A DNA stretch of 64,000 nucleotides from an uncultured Eubacteriales bacterium. Lineage in GTDB: Bacteria; Bacillota; Clostridia; Christensenellales; Aristaeellaceae. Numbering within the stretch: position 1 is the first letter of the stretch; the number at the start of each line of letters is the position of its first letter. The DNA is taken from positions 496,001-560,000 of the forward strand of contig OMZY01000001.1 in the NCBI GenBank assembly GCA_900315675.1, read 5' to 3'. A program made the translations under genes and the position numbers. Shown here in pieces: positions 46,732 through 55,680 of this stretch. The notes below the pieces were generated by a model. The model searched no databases. It saw only the letters and a program-made list of their open reading frames with translations, and was not told where the DNA came from.

Positions 46732-46761
46732 ATTATATAAACCAGCCTGTACGTTTGTCAA
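46732..46761 (-). promoter_or_regulatory. Promoter of the ACT-to-coaD operon
   Basis: Consensus TTGACA (46756-46761) and TATAAT (46732-46737) with 18-base spacing on the minus strand. Confidence 0.88.
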
Positions 46762-46787
46762 TTTCACTTTTATTTGTTTTGTGAATA

Positions 46788-46796
46788 TGATATAAT
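46788..46796 (+). promoter_or_regulatory. Extended -10 promoter of the maf-mre operon
   Basis: TGATATAAT (hexamer TATAAT, 46791-46796); the -35 region is only T-rich. It diverges from the ACT promoter. Confidence 0.65.
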
Positions 46797-46833
46797 ACGA
46801 TGGTTTAATGTTTACTATGGAAGGAGTACCCAT

Positions 46834-47400
46834 TTGGAAAAGCTTGTTCTGGCGTCGCAGTCTCCGCGCCGATGCGAATTACTGAACAGAACCGGTATCC
46901 CGTTTGAAACGGACGCTCCCGATGTGGACGAATCCTGCGATCTGCCCGCCGGCGAAGCGGTCAGAATCCTGTCCCTCCGTAAAGCACATGCCGCGGCGAA
47001 GGTTCATCCCGGCCGCTTTATCCTGGCGGCGGATACGCTGGTTTCCTATCAGGATGCAGCGCTTGGCAAACCTGCGGATGAACAGGAAGCGGTCCGTATG
47101 CTTCATATGCTTTCCGGCAAAACCCACCAGGTTTATACCGCGGTTACCGTAATCTCGCCTGACGGAACTGTTTACACCGATGCTGACCGGACGGATGTGA
47201 CCTTTACCGCTGTTGATGACGCGGAAATCCTGGATTATGTCCGTTCCGGAGAGCCCATGGACAAAGCCGGCGCCTATGCCTTACAGGGCCGTGCCGGTCT
47301 GTGGGTTACGCATATTGACGGATCCGATACTTCTGTAATCGGTCTCCCCCTTTACCTTGTGCGGTCTCTGCTTCTGCAGGCCGGATTCCCTCTTTTCTGA
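46834..47400 (+). CDS. maf: Maf-family nucleoside triphosphate pyrophosphatase
   Basis: 188 residues from a TTG start with GGAAGGAG 7 bases upstream; the open frame to 46774 runs through the promoter. Starts EKLVLASQSPRRCELL, the Maf hallmark, with ADTLVSYQDAALGKPAD carrying the catalytic Asp and a DKAGAYALQGRAG block. Removes non-canonical or modified nucleotides (dTTP/UTP or related) and is linked to septation. It is the first gene of the elongation operon, as in B. subtilis maf-radC-mreBCD-minCD, but radC is absent. Confidence 0.94.
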   Translation: MEKLVLASQSPRRCELLNRTGIPFETDAPDVDESCDLPAGEAVRILSLRKAHAAAKVHPGRFILAADTLVSYQDAALGKPADEQEAVRMLHMLSGKTHQVYTAVTVISPDGTVYTDADRTDVTFTAVDDAEILDYVRSGEPMDKAGAYALQGRAGLWVTHIDGSDTSVIGLPLYLVRSLLLQAGFPLF

Positions 47401-47450
47401 GAAGTTCGCCTCATATTCCATTTATCAATTTGACTGAAGGATGATTGATT

Positions 47451-48479
47451 ATGCCTTTTCTGGCACCCGATATTGGTATTGACCTTGGTACCGAAAACAT
47501 CAATGTCTATGTCCGCGGCCGCGGTATAGTCATTTCCGAGCCGACGCTCGTTGTTCTTGACCGGGACAACCGGCATACTGTCAAAGCCGTCGGCGATGAG
47601 GCGCGTTTCCTTTTCGGACGAACGCCGGACCAGCTGATTGCCGTTACGCCGATCCGTAACGGACAGGTGGCTGATTTTGATATTGCAGAGCTGATGTTCA
47701 GGTATTTTATCCGCAAAGCTGTAGGCGTTTCCTACCTTGGAAAACCCCGTATCATCATTTCCATTCCCTGCGGCATGGATGACGTCAACCGCAAAGCCCT
47801 GATGGAAGCTGTCCGTATGGCCGGCGCCAGACGGGTGTTTCTGATTGAAAAGCCCTTTGCCTCTGCCATCGGTACCGGCCTGCCGGTCTACGATCCTATC
47901 GGAAGCCTGGTGGTGGATATCGGTGCCGGCACAACGGACGTGGCTGTCATTTCGCTGGGCGGTCTTGTGGTTTCCCAGAGTATTCAGGTCGGCGGGAATA
48001 AATTCAATGAAGCCATTACGGAATATCTCCGCAAGGAATGCAATATCCTCATCGGCAGTCAGACCGCTGAAAATATCAAAAAGGATCTGGCGGCTGCCCT
48101 GCCCCTGGACGAACCCCGCACCATTCATGTACGCGGAGTCAACCAGCTGAATACATCCGCCGGCACAGTTCAGTTTACCTCTGAACAGGCCTATGAAGCG
48201 GTAAAAAACCCCTGTAAAGCAATTGTTAAAGCCATTCGCTGGGTGCTGGAAAGAACTCCGCCGGAACTGGCAGCCGATATCATGAAGGGCGGTATTCATC
48301 TGACGGGAGACGGTGCCCGGCTTTTTGCCCTTGACCGGTTTATTTCCGAAAGTCTGGGAATGCCTGTTCTTCTTGCCCGTGATCCGGGAGACTGCTGTAT
48401 TCTCGGTATCGGTTATCTGACCGAAAATATCCAGCTTGTTACCCCTCAGGACAAACATGCCAGACCGTCCATGAAATGA
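47451..48479 (+). CDS. mreB: Rod shape-determining protein MreB
   Basis: Bacterial actin that guides lateral wall synthesis. 342 residues from the ATG at 47451, which has AAGGA 9 bases upstream. Phosphate loops DIGIDLGTENINVYV (about 7-21) and VVDIGAGTTDVAVISLGG, a GGNKFNEAI segment and the adenosine loop LTGDGARLFALDRFI are intact. There are two Cys near the end (DPGDCCILGIG). MreB paralogues can exist elsewhere; here it heads the mreCCD genes. Confidence 0.95.
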   Translation: MPFLAPDIGIDLGTENINVYVRGRGIVISEPTLVVLDRDNRHTVKAVGDEARFLFGRTPDQLIAVTPIRNGQVADFDIAELMFRYFIRKAVGVSYLGKPRIIISIPCGMDDVNRKALMEAVRMAGARRVFLIEKPFASAIGTGLPVYDPIGSLVVDIGAGTTDVAVISLGGLVVSQSIQVGGNKFNEAITEYLRKECNILIGSQTAENIKKDLAAALPLDEPRTIHVRGVNQLNTSAGTVQFTSEQAYEAVKNPCKAIVKAIRWVLERTPPELAADIMKGGIHLTGDGARLFALDRFISESLGMPVLLARDPGDCCILGIGYLTENIQLVTPQDKHARPSMK

Positions 48480-48516
48480 GAAACGCAAAAAAATGTCGGG
48501 AGGTGAATTGCAGCCC

Positions 48517-50013
48517 ATGGCAGGCAGAAGACGTCTGGAACGAAAAACAGATGACCGTCGTCCGGTAGTAACGGATGATTTTATATATGACGATCCGCAG
48601 AATCCTTCCAATGAGGAAGTTTCCGGTACTTTCTCTTCCGATACGCCGGAAGAAGCGATCCGGAAACTGAAAAGTATCTCGCAGTCATCCGTCAGGGAAA
48701 ATGAATCCGGGAACAATCCGGCTGATTCACTTCCCGGCCCCGGTCAGAAACCTGTACAGGACGTTGTTACCGCCCCTGAAAAAAAGGAAGAAACGGCATC
48801 CGCTCAAAAAAGTACAGGGAAGAAAAAAACGCATGCTCCCCATCCGATTCTCCGGGGCCTGGCGCTGATCATTGTAACCGTATTCCTGCTAGGCGCCGCG
48901 GCTGCTTTTATTTTTCACCGCATCAATCCCCAGACTCCCTATCTTGATATTCCCGAACGGTTGATCACATCTGTCGTTACTCCTGTTCAGTCCTTTTTCT
49001 CCGGCATCACGGAAACCGTGTTCGGATACTTCCGCGAAAGGGATCTGCGCGCGAATATTGCGCAGGAATACAATAATCTGATTCAGCAGCATGAACAGCT
49101 GATCTATAAAGCCATGCAGGCTGATCAGCTTTCAAATGAACTTGCTGTTTACGAAAGGTTTTCCGATGAGATCAGGGCAAATCAGGAAATGAAACCACTT
49201 GACTGCCGCATCATCGGCAAATCCGACTCCAACTATTTCTCAACCCTGACCATTGACAAGGGAACGGCCGACGGCGTAACAAACGATATGGCTGTGACCT
49301 ATAACTATTCCCTGATCGGGTATACCTACAATACTACTGCTCATACATCCACGGTCATTACCATAATAAATACCGACGCTTCCATTGAAGCGCTGATCCA
49401 GACCACCCGTGACCAGGGCACGGTCAGCGGGACGCTTGCCGTCAACGGCAAACCTCAGTGCCGTATGCACTATACCCCTGATGAATCGCTGCCCAAACCC
49501 GGAGACCAGGTAGTCACATCCGGTATCGGAAAGCCCTTCCCCAAAGGCATTCTGATCGGTACGGTTGAAGAGAGTACCCGTGGTTCAGACGAAAGCAAAC
49601 AGTATATTGTCCTGAACCCTTCTGTTGATTTTCAGCATCTGGATCATGTGAAGGTGCTGCTTTACAAATTTGTTTCCGACAATGCCGGCACATCCTTGCC
49701 CCTTTCCGGTACGGATACGCCGTCGGATGTCAGGGAGCAGACAGATCAGGATAACGGTATTGAGTATAATTCAGAATCTGTCACATTCGGGGAAATGTAC
49801 AGTGAAGCAGACGAGGAATCCTATGCCGTTTCTGACAGCGAACCTTACGCCGATGCAGACGATGCCGCATTTGATGAATCTTTTTCAGAAGAAGACGATA
49901 TCGGTGAATCGGATACAGGAGAAAGCAACGAACCGGACAGCGTTCCTGACACAGAAACGGAACACGAGCCGGAATCGGAAATGGAATTTGAATCAGACGA
50001 TGATAATGCGTAA
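48517..50013 (+). CDS. mreC: MreC, first of two tandem copies (acidic C-terminal tail)
   Basis: About 498 residues from the ATG at 48517, preceded at 11 bases by GGGAGGTG. Parts in order: a cytoplasmic N-terminus of about 108 residues that opens MAGRRR and carries [11 protein letters not shown] and SDTPEEAIRKLK; a membrane helix (110-133); a coiled coil (about 172-220); the MreC beta domain (about 225-385) with SDSNYFSTLTIDKGTADGV and VVTSGIGKPFPKGILIG; and an extracellular acidic tail of about 100 residues rich in Glu, Asp and Ser. MreC links MreB to the PBP2-RodA synthase. Ordinary MreC proteins are near 280-300 residues, so both ends are extensions. Confidence 0.92.
   Translation: MAGRRRLERKTDDRRPVVTDDFIYDDPQNPSNEEVSGTFSSDTPEEAIRKLKSISQSSVRENESGNNPADSLPGPGQKPVQDVVTAPEKKEETASAQKSTGKKKTHAPHPILRGLALIIVTVFLLGAAAAFIFHRINPQTPYLDIPERLITSVVTPVQSFFSGITETVFGYFRERDLRANIAQEYNNLIQQHEQLIYKAMQADQLSNELAVYERFSDEIRANQEMKPLDCRIIGKSDSNYFSTLTIDKGTADGVTNDMAVTYNYSLIGYTYNTTAHTSTVITIINTDASIEALIQTTRDQGTVSGTLAVNGKPQCRMHYTPDESLPKPGDQVVTSGIGKPFPKGILIGTVEESTRGSDESKQYIVLNPSVDFQHLDHVKVLLYKFVSDNAGTSLPLSGTDTPSDVREQTDQDNGIEYNSESVTFGEMYSEADEESYAVSDSEPYADADDAAFDESFSEEDDIGESDTGESNEPDSVPDTETEHEPESEMEFESDDDNA
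48568..48597 (+). repeat. 30-base direct repeat, first copy (5' part of mreC1)
   Basis: Identical to 50116-50145 in mreC2. It encodes [10 protein letters not shown] in both genes; flanking ribosome-binding site and start codons are also near-identical, showing recent tandem duplication or selection on the peptide. Confidence 0.9.
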
Positions 50014-50064
50014 CTCTTTGAGTCTTTTCTTATATTTCAATTCCAGGGAGGTGAATTTCAGCCT

Positions 50065-51612
50065 ATGGCAGGCAGAAGACGGCAGAAGCAAAAAAACGAA
50101 GAACAGCGTCCGGTTGTAACGGATGATTTTATATATGACGATCCGAAAGAACAGCCTCACGGTGACAGTGAATCTTTTGCCTTTAACAGTGATACTCCCG
50201 AAGAAGCCGTTCGTAAGCTCAGGCGCTCGCCCCGTCATGAAGAAAAGAAAAATGAGGCTGATGAGCAGCTTTCCGACGATGCACAGGAGAAAGATACTGC
50301 CCAGCAGCGCGGCACTGTTTATTCCTCCGGAATTATACTGGATGAGAATCTTCAGCCCGTATATGTTGACTCCGTTTCAAAGCCGCACAGGCTGCGCCGT
50401 TTACTCCGCGTTCTGCTGATCGTCCTGGCGGTGCTTGTTCTGATCATCGGGGCCGCTTCCTTTATTTACAGCCGCAGCGGCAATTCTGACGCCGATGCTC
50501 CCGCAGGTGCATTTTCATCCGTTATTTCGCCTGTCCGTTCTTTTGTGAACAGCCTTTCGGAAACGCTCTTCGGATATTTCCGGGAAATGAAGCTTCAGGA
50601 AAACATCCGGAAAGAATATGATCATCTGACAAGGGAAAATGAGCAGTTGTATTACAAGGCAATGCTTACGGATCAGTATAATGACCTGCTCGCGGAATAT
50701 CAGAATTTGTCCGAAGAGATCCAGGCAAATCAGCTGATGAATCCGCTTCTGGCCCGGATTATTGACAAATCGGATTCCAACTTCCCTGCGACCATCACCA
50801 TCGACAAAGGATCGGCCGACGGTATTCAGAATTATATGGCCGTTACCTATAATTATGCTCTGATCGGATATACCTATGAAACCACAGAGCATACCTCCAC
50901 CGTTATTACCATTATCAATTCAGATGCTTCCATCGCGGGACAGATTCAGACCACCCGGGATCAGGGCACGGTCAGAGGCACGCTGGCACTCAATCCCCAG
51001 GAAGCTAAGTGCCGTATGTATTATACTCCTGATGAAGCTCTTCCCCGCCCGGATGACCTGGTAATAACTTCCGGCGTCGGAATGCCTTTCCCCATCGGAA
51101 TACCGATCGGAACCGTCGTTGCCAGCACCCGCGGCATGGACGCCAACAAACAGTATATAGAGCTGAAACCTGCCGCTGATTTTAAGCATCTGGAACACGT
51201 CATTGTTCTTCGTTACCTGCCTGATCACGCTGAAGAGGTCCAGGGAAGGGAAAACAATACTGAAATCGAATTTGTGCCTATGGACTCCGCCAGGCCTTCG
51301 CCTGTTATTCAGATAATCGCCGCTGATTTCTTTTCCGACCGCAAAGATGAAGATACTGATACGGATGAGGACGGCGAAAACGAAGGAGCGCCCCAGGAAA
51401 CCATTGAGCCTACTCCCATCCCGACTGATACGCCTGAACCTACACCGGATCCGACGCCGACGCCTCTTCCGACTCCTTATGAAACACCTTTGCTCTATAA
51501 CGTCAGGATTATAAAGGGTGAACCCACGCCCTCCCCGACGCCGACTTTTGCGCCTACTCCCACTCCTTATTTCACACCTGATCCGGACGCCATGATTTAC
51601 GAGGAGGAATAA
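50065..51612 (+). CDS. mreC: MreC, second tandem copy (Pro/Thr-rich C-terminal tail)
   Basis: 515 residues with the same plan as its neighbour: cytoplasmic N-terminus with [17 protein letters not shown] and [12 protein letters not shown], a membrane helix (113-135), coiled coil, and the MreC beta domain with [36 protein letters not shown]. The tail differs: instead of acidic residues it has a Pro/Thr-rich stretch of PTP and TPxP repeats from about residue 450, like an extended wall-spanning linker, and ends MIYEEE. The leader GGGAGGTGAATTTCAGCCT is nearly identical to that of mreC1. It may act in a different complex or growth phase. Confidence 0.9.
   Translation: MAGRRRQKQKNEEQRPVVTDDFIYDDPKEQPHGDSESFAFNSDTPEEAVRKLRRSPRHEEKKNEADEQLSDDAQEKDTAQQRGTVYSSGIILDENLQPVYVDSVSKPHRLRRLLRVLLIVLAVLVLIIGAASFIYSRSGNSDADAPAGAFSSVISPVRSFVNSLSETLFGYFREMKLQENIRKEYDHLTRENEQLYYKAMLTDQYNDLLAEYQNLSEEIQANQLMNPLLARIIDKSDSNFPATITIDKGSADGIQNYMAVTYNYALIGYTYETTEHTSTVITIINSDASIAGQIQTTRDQGTVRGTLALNPQEAKCRMYYTPDEALPRPDDLVITSGVGMPFPIGIPIGTVVASTRGMDANKQYIELKPAADFKHLEHVIVLRYLPDHAEEVQGRENNTEIEFVPMDSARPSPVIQIIAADFFSDRKDEDTDTDEDGENEGAPQETIEPTPIPTDTPEPTPDPTPTPLPTPYETPLLYNVRIIKGEPTPSPTPTFAPTPTPYFTPDPDAMIYEEE
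50116..50145 (+). repeat. 30-base direct repeat, second copy (5' part of mreC2)
   Basis: Identical to 48568-48597; see the first copy. Confidence 0.9.
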
Positions 51613-51615
51613 GGA

Positions 51616-52233
51616 ATGCAGAAGAAAATATACGCAAGACAGTATCAGACAGGTTTTGTCCGCCGCTATCTGGCGCTGGGACTGATTACAGTCTTCGGTT
51701 ATCTTTGTGAAGTCTGTATTATCCCATATATTCATCCCTTTGGAGTGTCTCCCAATTTGCTTTATGTTATAATAGGTATTGTGACAGTTGCCTACGGCAA
51801 GCTGAGAGCTTTCTGGGTCGGACTTCTGTACGGCCTGCTGATGGAGATCATGCTTCCTTCCGTCACATTCCTGAATCTGGCTTTATACCCCGTTACTACG
51901 CTTTTCTGTTCCTTTGCTTTTGCGGACAAGCCTCTGAAAACTCTGGAATATGAAAGGGCCATCAATAAAAAGAAACAGGAATTACCGGCATGGGAACGTA
52001 CGCTACTGTGCACAGCGCTGAACACATTTGTATATGAAGTCATAAATATCACTTATATCTATATCGGCGGTAACGCGCTGACATGGATGCATTTTCTGAA
52101 GGGCGCCGGCGAAGTGCTGTTTACCACCCTGCTCTGCCTGATTCTGATGTTCCCGCTTCGCAGGCTGATTCTCGGCCGTAACACGAGTGTGCTTGTGCTG
52201 AAAAGTGCGCCCGCTGTTTTCACCAAATCCTGA
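51616..52233 (+). CDS. mreD: Rod shape-determining membrane protein MreD
   Basis: 205 residues, five or six membrane helices, a typical MreD layout: helix one at ALGLITVFGYLCEVCIIPYI, then a re-entrant VAYGKLRAFWVGLLYGLLME segment. The cytoplasmic loop (PLKTLEYERAINKKKQELPAW) is longer than usual, making the protein somewhat larger than the common 160-170 residues. The ATG lies 3 bases after mreC2, with GAGGAGGAATAAGGA upstream. Position between mreC and PBP2 supports the call. Confidence 0.85.
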   Translation: MQKKIYARQYQTGFVRRYLALGLITVFGYLCEVCIIPYIHPFGVSPNLLYVIIGIVTVAYGKLRAFWVGLLYGLLMEIMLPSVTFLNLALYPVTTLFCSFAFADKPLKTLEYERAINKKKQELPAWERTLLCTALNTFVYEVINITYIYIGGNALTWMHFLKGAGEVLFTTLLCLILMFPLRRLILGRNTSVLVLKSAPAVFTKS

Positions 52234-52266
52234 TTCTTCATTCTGAAGACGAAAGGGGTGTAATGA

Positions 52267-54843
52267 ATGGAAAAGAAAAGGAAATCGCCTGAATTCTGGC
52301 GCTATGCCGCTTTTCTGGTTGTTCTTTTCGGCATTTTTATCTGGCTTACTTCCGGTCTGGTCAGACTTCAGCTGACCCAGTCTGAAGAACTCCTTGAAAA
52401 AGCCCAGGATACCCGGACAAAAACCATAGCCCTCCGTGGCAAACGCGGCAATATTACAACTTCTGACTCTGTGCTGATGGCGGAAGACAGATCTATTTAC
52501 AATGTATCTTTCCAGAAAGACGCGTCCGCCAATTCCAAGGAACTGTACAAGCGCTATACTGCGTCTATCCTCGAAACTATTGACATCGTTGAAAAAAACG
52601 GCGGCACCATTGATGTTTCCTTTGTGATCCGCAGAAAACCTGAACTTCAGATGAGGGAAGTAGAGGATGAGAACGGAGAAAAGCATGAGGAGCTTTATGA
52701 TCCGAATCCGGATGTTAAAGTCGGAGACTGGGAATTCCATTTCGGTGCCGGAGTTTCCGAAAGCGTCCTCGAAACCCGTCAAAAGCAATGGCGTTCCAAC
52801 AATTACCTCACCAGCCTTTCGAAATATGAGAAGCCGGAACAGTGCATTGAAGCGCTGAAAAAAAGATATCAGCTGGAAGATGATATTGATGAGGAAACCA
52901 TGCTCAAGGTCATGGCAATCTATTCGGAAATGCAGATGAATATCTTCAATTCCCAGCCGATTGTGATTGCCAAAGACGTGAATTACAAAACTGTCATTGA
53001 AATTGAGACACGTTCCATGATGCTGCCGGGAATGAGCATTGAAATCGGAACCAAGCGTTACTATCCCCGTTCAACCCTTGCCAGTCAGATTATAGGCTAT
53101 ACGGGCGCCATTCCTTCCCGGGCTACCTGGCTGAATCTCCAGGCCAAAGGATATTCCTACAATGATACCATCGGACGGGATGGTATCGAATATTCCATGG
53201 AAGACTGGCTGACTCAGAATTCCTCCATCCGTAAAGGCGTCCGCGTTGTGGAACGTGACCAGATGTCCAGAATTGTCCGGGAATTCAATGATCTGCATGT
53301 GGATCCGACAGACGGAAACAATGTGAAACTGACGCTGAACGCCGCTTACCAGGCTGAGGCGGAAAAATGCATCAGAAATAATGTCAATAAGGTCAGGGAT
53401 CTTCAGGAAAAGAAACTGGAATCCGAAAAATGGAAGGAAGACAATAAACGGGATATAAACAGCAGGGACTGGGATAAGTATCCGATGGCACTGGCAGAAC
53501 ATGGCTGCCTGATTGTTCTGGATATGCAGTGCCGGGTCCTGGCTCTGGCCAATTATCCGACCTATGACCTCAATGCCCTGGTGGCCGGCGGAGAAGAAGC
53601 CCAGGCCATTCTGGGTGATGAACGGAATGTTCTGCTGAATTACGGTATCCATGCCCGCGGAACCCCGGGGTCCATTTTCAAAATGGTTACAGCCATGGGA
53701 GCCCTGTCTGAGGGCAAGTTTACAAAAGAAGAAAGAATAACGGATATGGGTTATTTTACCCGATACAATTCCGACCTTACCACCGCGCCCAAGTGCTGGA
53801 TCAGTAAGAATGCCCGCTGGCAGCACGCGAACCAGTCCATTCAGGACGGACTGGAGCATTCCTGCAATTATTTCTTCTATGAACTGTCCGACAGACTTCA
53901 GATTGATCTGCTGTACCGTTATGCCGCTCTGTTCGGGCTGACGAAAACCACCGGTATCGATCTTCCCGGTGAAGTTCGCTCGGTTGTCGGCTGCCAGAGA
54001 TCCCTCTACGATCCGGAAAAACCCGTTAACGAGGCAAACCAGGATACTTCCCTGCCCATCATCGTGTTCAACTCCATTAAAACACACCTGAAGAATTGTG
54101 CCGCTTTCCGTGATATCCATTATGATGATGAGCGTCTGTCCGTCTGTGCCAAAAAGCTCATGGACATGGCTGTTGCCAGGAATGAAAGCGAATGGCTGGA
54201 CAACATGCGTACCATCCTGATGGAAGAACTGAACATGAGCAAGGAAATGGTCTATCTGCAGTCCGTTATCGGCGATACCTATAATTATATGAACGATATC
54301 AAGTGGGGCGGCGGACAAACCATCCTGACAGGAATCGGCCAGTCAGTCACAGTGCTGACGCCTATCGCCGTTGCCCGTTATGTTTGCACGGTTGCCAACG
54401 GAGGCAAGCTGTACAACGTTTCCCTGATTGACAATATCACTTCGCCGGATGGCAAGATCATTTCACAGCGTGAACCGTCCCTGCTCAATACCATTCCCAA
54501 CGCGGATAAATATATGCCGCTGATCCACGAAGGAATGCAGGGCGTTGCCGATGAATCCGGTACTGCCGGTAAATATTTCAAAAACTGGCCTTATCAGAAG
54601 CAGATTGCCGCTAAGACAGGAACCGCTCAGGTTACCTCCATTGACCTGGAGAACAATTCCTGGTTCGTCTGTTTTGTCCCTTATGAAAATCCTGAAATTG
54701 CCATCGCCTGTTTCATTCCTAACGGGTATTCAGGTTCTGAATCCTGCCATGCTCCCAAGGAATTCATCGAATGGTACATGAAGCAGAAGGATCTTCGCGA
54801 GGTGGAGATTTCACTGCCTTATGGTAATATGCTTGCACCGTAA
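52267..54843 (+). CDS. mrdA: Penicillin-binding protein 2 (class B transpeptidase, elongation)
   Basis: 858 residues, large for PBP2 (near 630-720). A short cytoplasmic start and a membrane helix (about 12-34) precede the N-terminal PBP dimer domain, which includes a long charged loop (about 105-175, VSFVIRRKPELQMREVEDEN). The transpeptidase domain has Ser469-Ile-Phe-Lys472 (SxxK), Ser532-Cys-Asn534 (SxN) and Lys783-Thr-Gly785 (KTG). The distance from SxN to KTG, 249 residues, is much longer than usual because of a charged helical insert at about 590-680. It pairs with RodA for glycan synthesis. GGGGTG precedes the ATG. Confidence 0.93.
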   Translation: MEKKRKSPEFWRYAAFLVVLFGIFIWLTSGLVRLQLTQSEELLEKAQDTRTKTIALRGKRGNITTSDSVLMAEDRSIYNVSFQKDASANSKELYKRYTASILETIDIVEKNGGTIDVSFVIRRKPELQMREVEDENGEKHEELYDPNPDVKVGDWEFHFGAGVSESVLETRQKQWRSNNYLTSLSKYEKPEQCIEALKKRYQLEDDIDEETMLKVMAIYSEMQMNIFNSQPIVIAKDVNYKTVIEIETRSMMLPGMSIEIGTKRYYPRSTLASQIIGYTGAIPSRATWLNLQAKGYSYNDTIGRDGIEYSMEDWLTQNSSIRKGVRVVERDQMSRIVREFNDLHVDPTDGNNVKLTLNAAYQAEAEKCIRNNVNKVRDLQEKKLESEKWKEDNKRDINSRDWDKYPMALAEHGCLIVLDMQCRVLALANYPTYDLNALVAGGEEAQAILGDERNVLLNYGIHARGTPGSIFKMVTAMGALSEGKFTKEERITDMGYFTRYNSDLTTAPKCWISKNARWQHANQSIQDGLEHSCNYFFYELSDRLQIDLLYRYAALFGLTKTTGIDLPGEVRSVVGCQRSLYDPEKPVNEANQDTSLPIIVFNSIKTHLKNCAAFRDIHYDDERLSVCAKKLMDMAVARNESEWLDNMRTILMEELNMSKEMVYLQSVIGDTYNYMNDIKWGGGQTILTGIGQSVTVLTPIAVARYVCTVANGGKLYNVSLIDNITSPDGKIISQREPSLLNTIPNADKYMPLIHEGMQGVADESGTAGKYFKNWPYQKQIAAKTGTAQVTSIDLENNSWFVCFVPYENPEIAIACFIPNGYSGSESCHAPKEFIEWYMKQKDLREVEISLPYGNMLAP

Positions 54844-54861
54844 TCCGGACCGGAGGAAGTT

Positions 54862-55680
54862 ATGTCTTACTGTTATGCTGTTGCTTCGGGAAAAGGCGGC
54901 GTGGGAAAATCCACCATCACCGCCAATCTCGCCGCGGCTCTTGCTCAGGATGGCAATCGTGTTGTCATCATTGACGCTGATATCGGTCTTCGCTCACAGG
55001 ATGCGCTGCTGGGCATGGAAAACCGTATTGTTTATGATCTGATCGATCTTGCCAACGGAGACTGCAGTATGGATCAGGCTGTGCTTGAAAGTGATACGAT
55101 TCACGGTCTTTTTCTGCTTCCCGCGGCTCAGTTTGCACGCGCCAAAGCCCTGGATCCGAAAAAACTGGCAAAAATCATACAGTCCTTCCGTACCGCTTAT
55201 GATTATGTGCTGATTGACTGTCCCGCCGGCATTGAACGCGGACTTCGAAACGTGTTGAATGCTGCTGTGGACGAGCTGATTCTGATTGTTACACCGGATG
55301 ATATTTCCGTAAGGAGCGCTGAAAGAGCCGTTCAGCTTATGGAGTCAAAAAAATTAAACCGGCCTGCCCTGATTGTCAACCGGCTGAACGCCGATCTCGT
55401 TCGTTCCCGTGAGATGATGTCTGCCCGTACTGTAGCAGAGGTGATGGATCTGCGCCTGCTTGGCGAGGTTCCGGAGGATCCTGTCGTCAGCCGTGCCATG
55501 CTGCGTCATTCTCTAATGATTGCTTATGACTGTGAAGCGCGTAATGCGATTTTGCGGATCGCTTCGCGCATCAAGGGCGGCAATCCGCCCTTCCCTGCCT
55601 ATGGCTGCCGGAAGCAGTCATGGCTGAAACGTCTTTTTACCAGCCCCGTCAAGGAGGTGATCCCGATTGACGATCACTGA
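54862..55680 (+). CDS. minD: MinD-type ATPase
   Basis: 272 residues with a deviant Walker A (KGGVGKST, 11-18), the VVIIDADIGLRSQD switch I region, and the LIDCPAGIERG switch II. The order is typical for MinD, and the basic C-terminal part, QSWLKRLFTS, could be a membrane-targeting helix. By family knowledge MinD positions MinC, but minC is not in this operon and lies between mreD and minD in B. subtilis. GGAGG lies just before the start. Its last codons overlap rodA, whose AAGGAGG site is inside minD. Confidence 0.9.
   Translation: MSYCYAVASGKGGVGKSTITANLAAALAQDGNRVVIIDADIGLRSQDALLGMENRIVYDLIDLANGDCSMDQAVLESDTIHGLFLLPAAQFARAKALDPKKLAKIIQSFRTAYDYVLIDCPAGIERGLRNVLNAAVDELILIVTPDDISVRSAERAVQLMESKKLNRPALIVNRLNADLVRSREMMSARTVAEVMDLRLLGEVPEDPVVSRAMLRHSLMIAYDCEARNAILRIASRIKGGNPPFPAYGCRKQSWLKRLFTSPVKEVIPIDDH

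Noticed and set aside
47352..48716. 454-residue minus-strand open frame opposite mreB
   Set aside because: Antisense to intact mreB and the start of mreC; no domain.
53071..54318. 415-residue minus-strand open frame opposite PBP2
   Set aside because: Antisense shadow of the transpeptidase domain.
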